Of a stretch of 64,000 nt of DNA, positions 36,630 through 45,725 are shown piece after piece (position 1 is the stretch's first letter; each line of letters begins with the position of its first letter). The DNA comes from Fredericiella sp963839515. GTDB lineage: Bacteria; Chloroflexota; Anaerolineae; Caldilineales; Caldilineaceae. A program made the translations under genes and the position numbers. Where the stretch lies: the NCBI GenBank assembly GCA_963839515.1, contig CAWIVN010000020.1, positions 300,051 to 364,050 on the forward strand, given 5' to 3'. Under the pieces are notes generated by a model. The model searched no databases, had not been told where the DNA came from, and saw only the letters and a list, made by a program, of their open reading frames with translations.

Positions 36630-37892
36630 CTACAGGGCGAGGGCGATGGTCTGCCTCACCTGGACGACGTTTGCTACGGGCGCTGCGCCGGATCCGCCGG
36701 CGCCATCGGTCAAGGTGGCGTCGTCCGTGATGTAGAGATCAGCAATCTTGGCCCGGTCGAACAGGATGCAGCAGGTCGACCCGCCGAACGCAAAGTGGCC
36801 GATCTCGTCCCCGCGCTCCACCGCGTCGCCTGCCCGCACTGTCGCCTTGCAGGAGGACACCTCTGTCAGCCCCACGAAAACCAGCGCCACCTGCCCAATC
36901 TCCGGATTTTCAGGTTCGATAAAGACGATCGTCCTGCTGTTAATATGGCTCAGGAACGAGAACGATGCAGCGTAGTCCTGATCTGGGGCCGGTGGCGCAA
37001 AGAAATAGCCGGGGACCGTTCGCACCTGCTTGATCTTGCCCGTCACCGGCGAGTGCCAGCGGTGGTAGTTGAAGGGCATCAGGACGATCTGCACCGCCAG
37101 CCCATCGACAAATGGCTGCAGCAGGGGGCTGTCGGCCCCCTCGGCGAGCAGATCCGTGAGGTAATACTGTTCGCCCTTAATATCAAACGCTGCCTCGAGC
37201 TGCACCTGCTGGGTGATCTTCCAGACCTGCCCATCCACAGGGCTGATCACATGCTTCCCCGTGGGATCCGGCGCACAGGGGCGGCTGGCGGCAAAGTCCT
37301 TGAACTTGCGGATAAAGAACTTGTTCCAGGACTTGAATCCCCCGTGCGGCTGGGCAGGGTCGTAGATGTACGCGTCCATGTTCAGATACCGGCAGGCATC
37401 GGCGCTGAGCCAGTTGCCGTAGGCATCATTCAGATAGACAAGCGAGGCCGGCGTCTCCAGGTTGGCATGGTAGGCCTTCAGAATGGCGGCGAAGTAAGGC
37501 CGGACCGCCTCGTTGGTGAAGAGGTAATAGCCGTAGCTGTTCTCCATGAAGGGCTGCAGGATCGTGTAGAACGGCAGCGCAGCCATGAAGTTCGCGTCAT
37601 ACTTGGGATAGCTGTGGAGCGCGTTGTCGAGCTGCTGGAAGAAGTCCGCCGGCGTCTTGATCTGAATTGCGTGCTGCCGATTCGCTTCGTCCAGCATGCT
37701 CCCGATGTAGATGCGGAGGAACGCATTTTCCGGGCGTCGCACAAACTCGACCAACGCCCGCACGGAAGGGGCGAGGTCGCGATGAAGCTTGCGCGGGCTT
37801 GTCGTGAACAGTCGATTTGACTCTGCCGCCCGCAACGCCGACTGGGCAGGAGAAACCCTGGATAAGAGATCGAAATAGGACATTGGTTGCAT
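36630..37892 (-). CDS. Phosphatidylserine-decarboxylase-family protein (PSDC-PSD, PsiD-like layout)
   Basis: 420 residues. The N-terminal ~190 residues fit the PSDC helical domain that precedes the catalytic domain in a branch including fungal tryptophan decarboxylase PsiD. The PSD domain shows MPFNYHRWHSPVTGKI and the self-cleavage site FGGSTC (Ser near 372), which gives the pyruvoyl cofactor after Gly-Ser cleavage. No membrane helix is visible, so the substrate may be a soluble amino acid rather than phosphatidylserine. ATG at 37892 follows AAGGTGG; a GTG lies four codons upstream. It is 45 bp after the lipoprotein gene, so likely co-transcribed. Confidence 0.85.
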   Translation of the reverse strand: MQPMSYFDLLSRVSPAQSALRAAESNRLFTTSPRKLHRDLAPSVRALVEFVRRPENAFLRIYIGSMLDEANRQHAIQIKTPADFFQQLDNALHSYPKYDANFMAALPFYTILQPFMENSYGYYLFTNEAVRPYFAAILKAYHANLETPASLVYLNDAYGNWLSADACRYLNMDAYIYDPAQPHGGFKSWNKFFIRKFKDFAASRPCAPDPTGKHVISPVDGQVWKITQQVQLEAAFDIKGEQYYLTDLLAEGADSPLLQPFVDGLAVQIVLMPFNYHRWHSPVTGKIKQVRTVPGYFFAPPAPDQDYAASFSFLSHINSRTIVFIEPENPEIGQVALVFVGLTEVSSCKATVRAGDAVERGDEIGHFAFGGSTCCILFDRAKIADLYITDDATLTDGAGGSGAAPVANVVQVRQTIALAL

Positions 37893-37937
37893 GAGCAAAG
37901 CCACCTTGCCGGGAAGATCCGGCGCGGGATCGGTGAA

Positions 37938-39173
37938 TTAGTTGGATGGATCCGCCGGGGCGAGGACGACGCCCCACATAAAGCTGAACTTCTGCGACCC
38001 CTCGAGCACGCCGGGGATCGGCGGGCCCATCGGGTTGTACGGCAGCATCGCCGTGGCGCTCGGCCGGGGCTTGCCGTCTGCGCCGAACGAGGCGTAGGCG
38101 TGGCAGGCGATGCAGGACGACGCGGCGACGGTGCCGTTGCCGACGATGCGCTCGATGACGGAGTTGCCCAGCGCGTAGGGGGTGCCGTCCGGGGCCAGGT
38201 AGTCGACCTGCGTCCCCTTCAAGCAGAAGTTCTGCCAGACCGCAGACAGCTTCGCCTGCTGCATGAGCGTCTGCAGGGCTGGGCTCTTTTCGCAGGCCCC
38301 GTACTGCGTGTTGACCGCATTGCGCGCCGGCAGCACGGCGGGATTCACGGCGCCAAAGCTGTCGTAGCAGCCGATATCGTCACAGCGCCCCGGGTTCATC
38401 TGGTGTTCGAAGGTGCCCCACACCCAGTTTTCGTTCTGCCGGCTGGCCACGTGCAGCGAGACGAGGGCATACTCCGTCCCCGCAGAGGTGTTGGTGTAAT
38501 ACAGCTCCCGGATGCGCTCGGCGCTGCCAAGGTCGGGGAGCCACTGGAGCAGGATCGGGAGGGGAACCCAGTCGCCCTTCACTGCGATCGAGGGCACCGG
38601 CATGTCGATGGGGGCGCCCTTGGCGAACGCCGCCTTCAGGCCCGCCTGGGTGTTGAGGGAGTTGTCGACGATGTAGTCGAACATGGCGCGGTTGCGCTTG
38701 ACCTCCTCGGCGATGCACGGCGCCGGCGTACCGGTGGTAGGAAAGCCGCCCACGGCGGCATTGCCCGGCGGGGCGCAGCCCACGTCAATCACGTTTGGCA
38801 GGTCGGGGGAGCGAGCCGCCAGCAGGACGCTGGTCTGGAACTGCTTGGGGGCGTCTGGGTCGGGCCAGGCGGGTGTGAGCGAGAAGGTGTCGTGGTCTGA
38901 GGCCCAGGTCTCGAAGACGACGGGCGACGGGCCGGCCGCCGATGCCGGCGCTGCGAACTTGGCAAACAGGCGCCAGATAAACTCGTCGGAATTCTGAGTC
39001 GTGCCCGTCACGGCGCCTGCGCGCGCAGGCACGGCCACCGCGACCGGTTGGGCGGCAACGGTGGCGCCGGCGGTGGGGGGCGGCTGGGTGGGCACGGGGT
39101 CGGCGGTCGACTGGCAGGCGGCGATGAGCGCGCCGCAGCACAGGATCAGAAAAAGCCGGTCAAGTCTATTCAA
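37938..39173 (-). CDS. Lipoprotein with one CxxCH heme-binding motif
   Basis: 411 residues from a TTG at 39173, which follows GAGG and is directly before the signal peptide NRLDRLFLILCCGALIAAC (lipidated Cys at 20). The frame is open to 39227, but those residues are His-rich and not signal-like. A Pro/Thr/Ala-rich linker follows. The C-terminus has SSCIACHAYASFG, a single c-type heme attachment motif, and several other cysteines. The exported protein may carry one covalent heme. No family recognised. First gene of a pair with the decarboxylase. Confidence 0.72.
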   Translation of the reverse strand: MNRLDRLFLILCCGALIAACQSTADPVPTQPPPTAGATVAAQPVAVAVPARAGAVTGTTQNSDEFIWRLFAKFAAPASAAGPSPVVFETWASDHDTFSLTPAWPDPDAPKQFQTSVLLAARSPDLPNVIDVGCAPPGNAAVGGFPTTGTPAPCIAEEVKRNRAMFDYIVDNSLNTQAGLKAAFAKGAPIDMPVPSIAVKGDWVPLPILLQWLPDLGSAERIRELYYTNTSAGTEYALVSLHVASRQNENWVWGTFEHQMNPGRCDDIGCYDSFGAVNPAVLPARNAVNTQYGACEKSPALQTLMQQAKLSAVWQNFCLKGTQVDYLAPDGTPYALGNSVIERIVGNGTVAASSCIACHAYASFGADGKPRPSATAMLPYNPMGPPIPGVLEGSQKFSFMWGVVLAPADPSN

Positions 39174-39463
39174 GGGTGGGACCTCGCTTATGTAGATGGT
39201 GTGCCGCAGGTGGTGGTGCTGCCGCATTGTACCTCAAGTGCAGCGCCGGTCAAGCGGCCAAAAACAGACCGGCCGGCGTCTTGGCTTGGGCAATGAGGGG
39301 GGCTGGGCAGCGTGTCCCCTTTCTTGCACAAAGATCGCGGGACAAATGTCACTACCGCGCCGGTAAGGTGCATTGTAAACTGGGCGCGGCCTCGGGATAG
39401 CGCGAAGCAAGGTCCCCCTCGGCAGACAGACCCTAAAGATAGGAATTGGAAAGACAGGAAAAG

Positions 39464-40450
39464 ATGTATCTACGCGAGAAGTTTTATGACCAGCTGCCGC
39501 CCATGCCGGATGCGGTTTCGTTTGACGTGACACAGGCCGCGCAATGGTTCATGCGTGACGACGAGCGGATCGAGTATCCGTGGGAGGAGTACGGCGGGCT
39601 GACGCCGCCCTATCCCGAGCTGTGGATGGAGCTGGTGTTTCCCACGCAGCTGCGCACGGGCCAGGGCATGATCGACACGCCGCCCTTTCTGCACAGCGCC
39701 GGCCTGCTGCTGAAGACGCGGGAGATCGACGAGCAGCAGGCGGAGTCGATCCGCGGCAAGCACTACCCATTTTTGCACGCGACGCTGAACGAGTATGCGC
39801 CCGGCCCCGCGCGGAAGTTTGTGAACGTGGACGGCAACCCGGACTGCGACACGCCGCCGCGGTGGGTGGTGGTGGGAGAGACCTTTGGGGCCGGCAAGCG
39901 GCAGGTGGCGGTGTTCAACCGCTGGGCGATGACGCTGGACGAGCGGGGTAAGTACCTGCGGCACCTGGCGCAAACGGTGCCGTGGGGGCTGCTGGCGTTG
40001 GCCGGGCGGTGCAGCCTGGCGGAGGCCGAGAGGGGCTTCTGGCGGATGGGGGCGGCGCAGCGGTGGGAGCTGCAGGAGGCGATGCGCGACGAGTTCGAAC
40101 TGCCGTTCCTGTTCTGCCTGGCACTGATGCACTGCGAGAACGTCAACGAGGTGGAGCAGCCGCCGCAACCACCGCCTGTACGCAAGCGGCAGCCGCGCCA
40201 GCGTGTGCCGGAGATCCGGTACAAGGTCCTGTCGGTCACGCCGGCCGCGGTGAAGCACAGGGGACCCGCCAGCGAAGGCGGCGGGGAAGTCGAGCCCAAG
40301 GCGCTGCACTTTGTGCGCGGGCACTTCAAGGACTACAGCGTCAAGGGGCTGTTTGGCAGGTACAAGGGGGTGTACTGGTGGGACAGCCAGGTGCGCGGGG
40401 AGGTGAATGGGGGCGTGGTGGATAAGGATTATCGGGTGAGGAGGGAGTAG
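39464..40450 (+). CDS. Hypothetical protein with RGHFKDY...YWW C-terminus
   Basis: 328 residues, cytoplasmic. The last ~50 residues contain HFVRGHFKDYSVKGLFGRYK and then GVYWWDSQVRGE, a motif I associate with uncharacterised phage and plasmid proteins; the rest is not recognised. A Pro/Arg/Gln-rich linker (PPQPPPVRKRQPRQR) separates it from the N-terminal part. ATG at 39464 follows AGGAAAAG. Coding is supported by strong third-position GC and by the ribosome site. A phage origin is possible since it is 3 kb from the terminase remnant. Confidence 0.65.
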   Translation: MYLREKFYDQLPPMPDAVSFDVTQAAQWFMRDDERIEYPWEEYGGLTPPYPELWMELVFPTQLRTGQGMIDTPPFLHSAGLLLKTREIDEQQAESIRGKHYPFLHATLNEYAPGPARKFVNVDGNPDCDTPPRWVVVGETFGAGKRQVAVFNRWAMTLDERGKYLRHLAQTVPWGLLALAGRCSLAEAERGFWRMGAAQRWELQEAMRDEFELPFLFCLALMHCENVNEVEQPPQPPPVRKRQPRQRVPEIRYKVLSVTPAAVKHRGPASEGGGEVEPKALHFVRGHFKDYSVKGLFGRYKGVYWWDSQVRGEVNGGVVDKDYRVRRE

Positions 40451-40534
40451 TGGTAGAGCGCATAACGAATCTTCTTGTCCACCAGACTTGGCCTCGCCAG
40501 ACGTGCCGTTTGCAGCTAGTGCAGTCGTTGTGGA

Positions 40535-40855
40535 TTAGCGCGACTTCAGAATTTCCGGGATGTTGCGCATGAAGAACGCTCTGTCTGTCCCTACCAGATA
40601 GGCAAAACCTAGCGACCAACCGAGCTGCTCCGACACACTTTCTGTTTCGGCTGCATTCAGGCTGTTTGCTGCGACGACACGGCGAAGGGCAGCAGCGCGC
40701 TGTACTGCCCGAAGCGCGTCTCCAGCGCGTCGAGCGTGATGCTGCGGCAGCTGGTAGTTGCAGCTAACCGACACGGAGGCACCTAGCCTGGCGACCAGGG
40801 CGATACCGGGGCCATAGGCCTGCTGGTCGTAGCTGGGCGGATCTGGTTGTGTCAT
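40535..40855 (-). CDS. Hypothetical small protein, perhaps frameshifted
   Basis: 106 residues from ATG 40855, not recognised. The segment after NYQLPQ is rich in Arg/Ala/His; an alternative frame gives ITLDALETRFGQYSALLPF followed soon by a stop, which looks more protein-like. So the true product may end differently and the C-terminal part may be a separate piece. No ribosome site is clear. Confidence 0.3.
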   Translation of the reverse strand: MTQPDPPSYDQQAYGPGIALVARLGASVSVSCNYQLPQHHARRAGDALRAVQRAAALRRVVAANSLNAAETESVSEQLGWSLGFAYLVGTDRAFFMRNIPEILKSR

Positions 40856-41002
40856 GGGCTGCCTAAACCTCAGACCTCGGCGGGTGCGAATCTGGTAGGG
40901 CTTGTGCGTATGATAGCAGGTTTTTTGCGGCAGCATCACTGGTGGAAAAGGTGTGTGCAAGGCCGGCCCGTTTTGCGGTCTATATCTCATCGGTTTACTG
41001 GC

Positions 41003-41475
41003 TCAGGTAAACAGCTGCCCCTGTTCCGGCGGCAGCGTAATCTCTTCAATCCCAATCACCCGGATGTGCTCCGCCGCGAATCGGCGCAGACCATTGTCAT
41101 TGCTGTAGATGACTTCACGCCATTAGCCACGGCGATTGCCGCAATCATGTAGTCGGCCTTCGTTTCATCGCGCGTGTGGGCCATGTCCCGTGCCCGGCCC
41201 TGCCACATGCACGCAAACTGGACAGCGGCGACGGAGTCGTACGGCGCAACGATAAAGTGTTGCTGCATCATGGCGACAAACGGCGGCTGTAGGGCAGGCG
41301 GTAAAGAGGCAAGCACCTCGCCCAATACAATGCTGGGGACGACAATTTGCTTGTCCTGGCCTTCCAGTTGTTCCAGGAGAAGCACCGCCTTGTCGATTTT
41401 GTTTTCCTGCCCTGGCGTCGCTTCCCGCTTGGCGCCCCACACCACAAAGTTAGAATCGAAGCACACGAGGGACAC
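41003..41475 (-). pseudogene. PIN-domain ribonuclease (VapC-like), one frameshift
   Basis: A PIN domain of ~157 residues: first acidic site VCFDSNFVVW, then IVVPSIVLGEVLASL (conserved Glu), then DETKADYMIAAIA (Asp), and, in the next frame, VIYSNDNGLRRFA (final Asp) ending GQLFT. One base is missing near 41111-41116; adding one G restores NGVKVIYSNDNG. All four acidic positions are present, so the protein may be intact if this is a sequencing error. Start is a GTG at 41475 after GGAG; other starts are possible. 28 bp after the gene at 41504, as in a toxin-antitoxin pair. Confidence 0.7.
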
Positions 41476-41503
41476 GTCGAAATACCCACTCCGTTCGTTG
41501 TGG

Positions 41504-42244
41504 TCAGCCGTGACGGTTGTCAGAGGCCCACTTGTTGGGATCGTCGATCTGGTCAAAGTAGGCGCCAAAGCGCTCCCGGATGGCAGCAAAGGCAGCGGCC
41601 GGCGCCACACGCTTGTATGGCAGCACGGCGTTGATCTCAAAGTCCGTGATGGACAGGTTTTCAAAATCCCATTGGGCGGCGCCGCTGACCCGTACCTGTT
41701 CATATAGATGGTTGCCCAACAGCTTGGCAATTTCCGCCGTGGTTTCGCAATAGAGCGTATCGCCCTGCAGCGTTTCCAGCATGGCCCGTGGATCCTTGCC
41801 GCCCACGCGCTTGACCTCGGCAACGATCTCGGTTTGGCCGTAGAGAGTCACTGCCGGTGGAATATCGGTCGTCTTAGTAACGACCGCAGCGGCGGTTTCG
41901 GCGCCATACACCGTATGAAAGTGGACGGCAAGGTCTTTTTTCCGCAGGAATTGCACCAGTTTGCGCAAAGGCTTGACGGCGCGCAGGGGCAGATCAGCCC
42001 AGCTTGCCGTGGCGATGGCCCTGGTGATATCCAGCGCAGCGGGATAGACATATTCGGGCAGCGCCGCGTCAAAGGTAAGGGCCACGCTGCCGGCGCCGAC
42101 CTGCACCAGGCCGACGGCAATGCTCTCTGGCTTGATGCCGGGATGCCGGCGCGCAACGACGGCCGCAATGGCGTCTTCATAGACGGTGATGATTTCGCTC
42201 AGGTCGTGCGAGCGCAATCGCTGCGGTTGGATGTCGCCTGTCAC
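41504..42244 (-). CDS. Hypothetical protein paired with the PIN gene
   Basis: 246 residues, family not recognised. It contains EIITVYEDAIAAVVARRHPG, a Gly/Val-rich strand region (AVGLVQVGAGSVALTF) and RVGGKDPRAMLETLQGD. Start is a GTG at 42244; upstream codons are open to a TAG with no ATG, so the 5' end may be altered. Tightly followed by the PIN gene, so it might act with it, possibly as an antitoxin, although it is larger than usual VapB proteins and has no obvious DNA-binding fold. Confidence 0.6.
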   Translation of the reverse strand: MTGDIQPQRLRSHDLSEIITVYEDAIAAVVARRHPGIKPESIAVGLVQVGAGSVALTFDAALPEYVYPAALDITRAIATASWADLPLRAVKPLRKLVQFLRKKDLAVHFHTVYGAETAAAVVTKTTDIPPAVTLYGQTEIVAEVKRVGGKDPRAMLETLQGDTLYCETTAEIAKLLGNHLYEQVRVSGAAQWDFENLSITDFEINAVLPYKRVAPAAAFAAIRERFGAYFDQIDDPNKWASDNRHG

Positions 42245-42399
42245 ATGGAGCTGCAGGACGTTGGCTTCAGTCTGCGTGATGCACCTGGCCTTTGGGTACG
42301 GGCCCTCCCCGAAGAGCTAGATTCAGTATATCATGTTTGTCAATTGGTAGAACGTTTGTTTTGTGGGGCGAGTTCACTTGGTGCAGTTGGGGGAAGGGC

Positions 42400-42466
42400 G
42401 GGCACAAGGTCCGGCGGTGAGAGCCTCGCTGTCGCGGCGATCCTTGCTTCGCCGGACCTTGTGCCC
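42400..42466. repeat. 67-bp palindromic element, copy 3
   Basis: Arms GGGCACAAGGTCCGGCG (42400-42416) and CGCCGGACCTTGTGCCC (42450-42466), loop 33 nt. It lies in the 453-bp gap between the divergent hypothetical gene and hsdM, so here it cannot simply be a terminator shared by convergent genes. Confidence 0.85.
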
Positions 42467-42545
42467 CTACCGCAGGAAAGGCTGACCTCTATAGCGAGCT
42501 AGCTGTCTTATGGCGACAAACTGTCAGGTAAGCAGTAAGCTCTTT

Positions 42546-42574
42546 TTGTGAATTCCTCCACGCGATGTGATATT
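42546..42574 (+). promoter_or_regulatory. Possible promoter of the restriction operon
   Basis: TTGTGA (42546-42551), 17-bp spacer, GATATT (42569-42574), in an AT-richer stretch about 125 bp before hsdM. Match is only partial. Confidence 0.4.
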
Positions 42575-42697
42575 CTACCTACATCGTTCGACAAAGCGCA
42601 GCCATATCGGGCCAACCTGTTTGACGGCGCGGGCACGGGAAGGTGCCGGAGCGCTGCGCATTTCCTCGCGCGTAGAATAGAACACCATTGAATCACC

Positions 42698-45133
42698 ATG
42701 GCGATTAAGAAAAGCGAACTGTACAGCTCCCTGTGGAAAAGCTGCGACGAGCTGCGCGGGGCGATGGATGCCTCGCAGTATAAGGACTATGTGCTGGTCC
42801 TGCTGTTTGTGAAGTATGTGTCGGATAAGCACGGCGGGCGGGCGGATGCGACGATCGAGGTGCCCGCCGGCGGCAGCTTTGCCGATATGGCGGCGCTGAA
42901 GGGCGATAAGGAGATCGGCGACAAGATCAATAAGATCATCGCCAAGCTGGCGGCGGCTAACGGGCTGACGGGCGTGATCGACCTGGCCGACTTTAACGAC
43001 GGGGACAAGCTGGGGCGCGGGCAGGAGATGGTGGACCGGCTCTCCAACTTGGTGGCGATCTTTGAGAACCCGGCGCTCGACTTCAGCAAGAACAAGGCGG
43101 AGGGCGACGACCTGCTGGGCGACGCCTACGAGTACCTGATGCGCAACTTCGCCACCGAGTCGGGCAAGAGCAAGGGGCAGTTCTATACGCCGGCCGAGGT
43201 CTCGCGCGTGATGGCCAAGATCATCGGGCTGGCGCGGGCGACCAGGGCGAGCCAGACCATCTATGATCCGACTTGCGGGTCGAGTTCGCTGCTCTTGAAG
43301 GCGGACGACGAGGCCCCCGTCGAGCTGACGCTGTACGGCCAGGAGATGGACAACGCCACGGCCGCGCTTGGCAAGATGAACATGATCCTGCACGGCAACG
43401 AGACGGCCGACATCCGGCAGGGCAACACGCTGGCGAGCCCGCTGTTCCTGAACAAGGAGGGCGGGCTCAAGACCTTTGACTTCATCGTGGCCAACTTCCC
43501 GTTTTCGGCCAAGGCGTGGAGCAGCGGCTTTTACCCCGCCGAGGATGTGTACGGGCGCTTCGAACTCGGCGTGCCGCCGCAGAAGAACGGCGACTATGCG
43601 TTCCTGCTGCACACGATCGCGTCGCTCAAGTCTACCGGCAAGGCGGCGGTGATTCTCCCGCACGGCGTGCTGTTTCGGGGCAATGCCGAGGGGGCAATCC
43701 GGCGCAAGATCGTCGAGCGGGGGTACATCCAGGGGATCATCGGGCTGCCGCCCAACCTGTTTTACGGCACGGGCATCCCGGCGTGCATCATCGTGCTCGA
43801 CAAGGAGCAGGCGCAGGATCGCCGCGGCATCTTCCTGATCGACGCCAGCAAAGGCTTTGTGAAGGACGGCAACAAGAACCGGCTGCGGCACCAAGACATC
43901 CACAAGATCGTCGACGTCTTCAACCGGCGGCTGGAGATCCCGAAGTACTCGCGCTTTGTGCCGATCGAGGAGATCGCGGCCAACGACTACAACCTCAACA
44001 TCCCGCGCTACATCGACAGCAGCGCCGAGGAGGACCTGCAGGACATTGCGGCGCACCTGCTGGGCGGCATCCCGGACCGGGACATCGCGGCGCTGGGGGC
44101 CTATTGGGAGGTGCTGCCGGGGGTGCGGGGCGTGCTGTTTGGCGGGCATTTGCGACCGGGCTACAGCGAGCTGAAGGTGGCGAGCGGGGAGATCAAGGCG
44201 GCGATCCTCGGCCACCCCGAGTTTGCGGCGTATGGGGCGCGCGTGCAGGCGGCGCTGGCGGCGTGGCAGGAGGCCAACGAGGGAAGGCTCAAGTCCATCG
44301 CCATGGGCGACCACCCCAAGCAGCTGATCGAGCTGTTGGGGGAGACGCTGTTGCATGCGTTTGCGGGCGTGCCGCTGATCGACCAGTACGACATCTACCA
44401 GCAGCTGATGACCTACTGGACCGACGCCATGCAGGACGACGTGTACCTGATCACGGTGGCGGGCTGGTGCGAGGCGGCGCGGCTGCGGCCGCTGCAAGGG
44501 GCCAAGAGCAAGGAGAAACCCGACTTCGTGGTGGGCAAGTTCAAGTACAAGGCCGACCTGATCCCGCCGGCGCTGATCGTGCAGCGCTACTTTGCGGCAG
44601 AGCAGGCAGCAGTCGATGCCTTGCGCGCCGAACTCGAGGCCGTTGACCAGGAGTTCGAGGCGCTGGTCGAGGAGCACGGCGGCGAAGAGGGAATCCTGGA
44701 AGCGGCCAGGAACGATAAGGGCATACTCAACCTTAAGAGTGTGCAGGCGCGCATCAAGGAGTTGGAGCGCAGCGGCGACAAGAGCGAGGAGACCGCCGAA
44801 GAACTTGCCGTGCTCAGGCGGTATCGAGAACTGACAGAGAAATCGACTGCACTAAGAATCGAGTTGCAGGACGCCCAAGGAAAGATAGAAACCGCGGTCT
44901 TTGCGAAGTACGACCAACTGGTTGAAGAAGAGATCAAGGGTATTGTCGTGGACGACAAATGGATGGCTGCACTTGCCAGCGCTGTTGAGGAGGAACTGGA
45001 CCGTGTTTCACGGTCACTGACTGGTCGGACTAAGGTAGTGGCAGAGCGCTACGCCACGCCATACCAAGACTGGCAGAAGAATGACGACAGGCGCAGGTGG
45101 ACGGTCAGTCTAAGCAGACAACGCGTAGCATGA
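42698..45133 (+). CDS. hsdM: Type I restriction-modification methyltransferase subunit HsdM
   Basis: 811 residues. The N-terminal HsdM helical domain (LWKSCDELRGAMDASQYKDY) is followed by an adenine-N6 methylase: SAM motif DPTCGSSS (190-197) and catalytic motif NFPF (266-269), a known variant of NPPF. GQFYTPAEVSRVM and YEYLMRNFA are type I hallmarks. The long C-terminal part has a charged coiled coil (about 630-780). The final ~20 residues are Arg-rich and unlike relatives, which usually continue a little further, so the 3' end may be altered where the unassigned block 45134-45725 begins. It methylates adenine in the sequence read by HsdS. ATG at 42698; weak ribosome site. First gene of the operon. 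Confidence 0.95.
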   Translation: MAIKKSELYSSLWKSCDELRGAMDASQYKDYVLVLLFVKYVSDKHGGRADATIEVPAGGSFADMAALKGDKEIGDKINKIIAKLAAANGLTGVIDLADFNDGDKLGRGQEMVDRLSNLVAIFENPALDFSKNKAEGDDLLGDAYEYLMRNFATESGKSKGQFYTPAEVSRVMAKIIGLARATRASQTIYDPTCGSSSLLLKADDEAPVELTLYGQEMDNATAALGKMNMILHGNETADIRQGNTLASPLFLNKEGGLKTFDFIVANFPFSAKAWSSGFYPAEDVYGRFELGVPPQKNGDYAFLLHTIASLKSTGKAAVILPHGVLFRGNAEGAIRRKIVERGYIQGIIGLPPNLFYGTGIPACIIVLDKEQAQDRRGIFLIDASKGFVKDGNKNRLRHQDIHKIVDVFNRRLEIPKYSRFVPIEEIAANDYNLNIPRYIDSSAEEDLQDIAAHLLGGIPDRDIAALGAYWEVLPGVRGVLFGGHLRPGYSELKVASGEIKAAILGHPEFAAYGARVQAALAAWQEANEGRLKSIAMGDHPKQLIELLGETLLHAFAGVPLIDQYDIYQQLMTYWTDAMQDDVYLITVAGWCEAARLRPLQGAKSKEKPDFVVGKFKYKADLIPPALIVQRYFAAEQAAVDALRAELEAVDQEFEALVEEHGGEEGILEAARNDKGILNLKSVQARIKELERSGDKSEETAEELAVLRRYRELTEKSTALRIELQDAQGKIETAVFAKYDQLVEEEIKGIVVDDKWMAALASAVEEELDRVSRSLTGRTKVVAERYATPYQDWQKNDDRRRWTVSLSRQRVA

Positions 45134-45725
45134 CGCATCATAGAATAAGATGGGTTTCGCTGATGCGAAGCTGTAACTTGTTACAGGCGATTATGACAGG
45201 CAGTGTACTCGACAGCTGGGCAGCAACGAAGCCCTTGTGTGATCGGACGAGGACGACTGACTGGCGACAATGTTGGACGGCCAGAGCGGCATAGCACCGT
45301 CGACGAGAGGAGCCGTTTCGGCGCCAGCGGAGAGCAGGACCGTCCGGTCTACAAGGCGATGACCGCCAACAGCAATCCATGGGTCAACCAGGCATTCGTT
45401 GACTGGCTAACTAATGCCCGGATATAGCGAGCGTCTGATCATCGAAGAACCGGCGGGCGCATGCTTGTGCGCCGGCAGGCTTCCGCACCTTCCCGCATCA
45501 ATTGATCCGGCCAGATGACCATGTCAGGCCATTGAAGTGGTGGAAGGACATGCCATGTCTGGTTGGCTGCTCCGCACTGGATGCCATGCAGTCATCGTAC
45601 AGCATGACGTTGATTCTCGATTCATGCAAGGCTACGGGCTATGTCCTAGAGCCATCTGCCGGTATCTGAGAATGCCGCTGTCAGTCAACGATGAACAGCC
45701 TGGATAGATCTGTACCTGGCTACAA
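45134..45725. other. Unassigned block where the first half of HsdS is expected
   Basis: 592 bp with stops in all forward frames and no recognisable product on either strand. In intact operons the start of hsdS with its first target-recognition domain would be here. One short frame ends NPWVNQAFVDWLTNARI before a stop at 45425-45427 but has no known match. Base composition is more even than in hsdM or hsdR, so it may be foreign DNA or a heavily decayed domain. Confidence 0.5.

Noticed and set aside
36530..37820. Continuation of the phage-like frame 36024 through 37820 as one 598-residue protein
   Set aside because: From about 36630 the frame is antisense to the decarboxylase gene and has no protein-like character.
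42575..44677. A 700-codon minus-strand frame opposite hsdM, and similar long frames at 1312-2667, 3827-5527 and 11797-13050
   Set aside because: All are antisense to well-supported genes and show the same low-complexity His/Arg/Gln-rich composition.
45203..45427. A 74-codon frame in the unassigned block after hsdM
   Set aside because: Only its last part looks protein-like, there is no ribosome site, and no family is recognised; not called as a gene.
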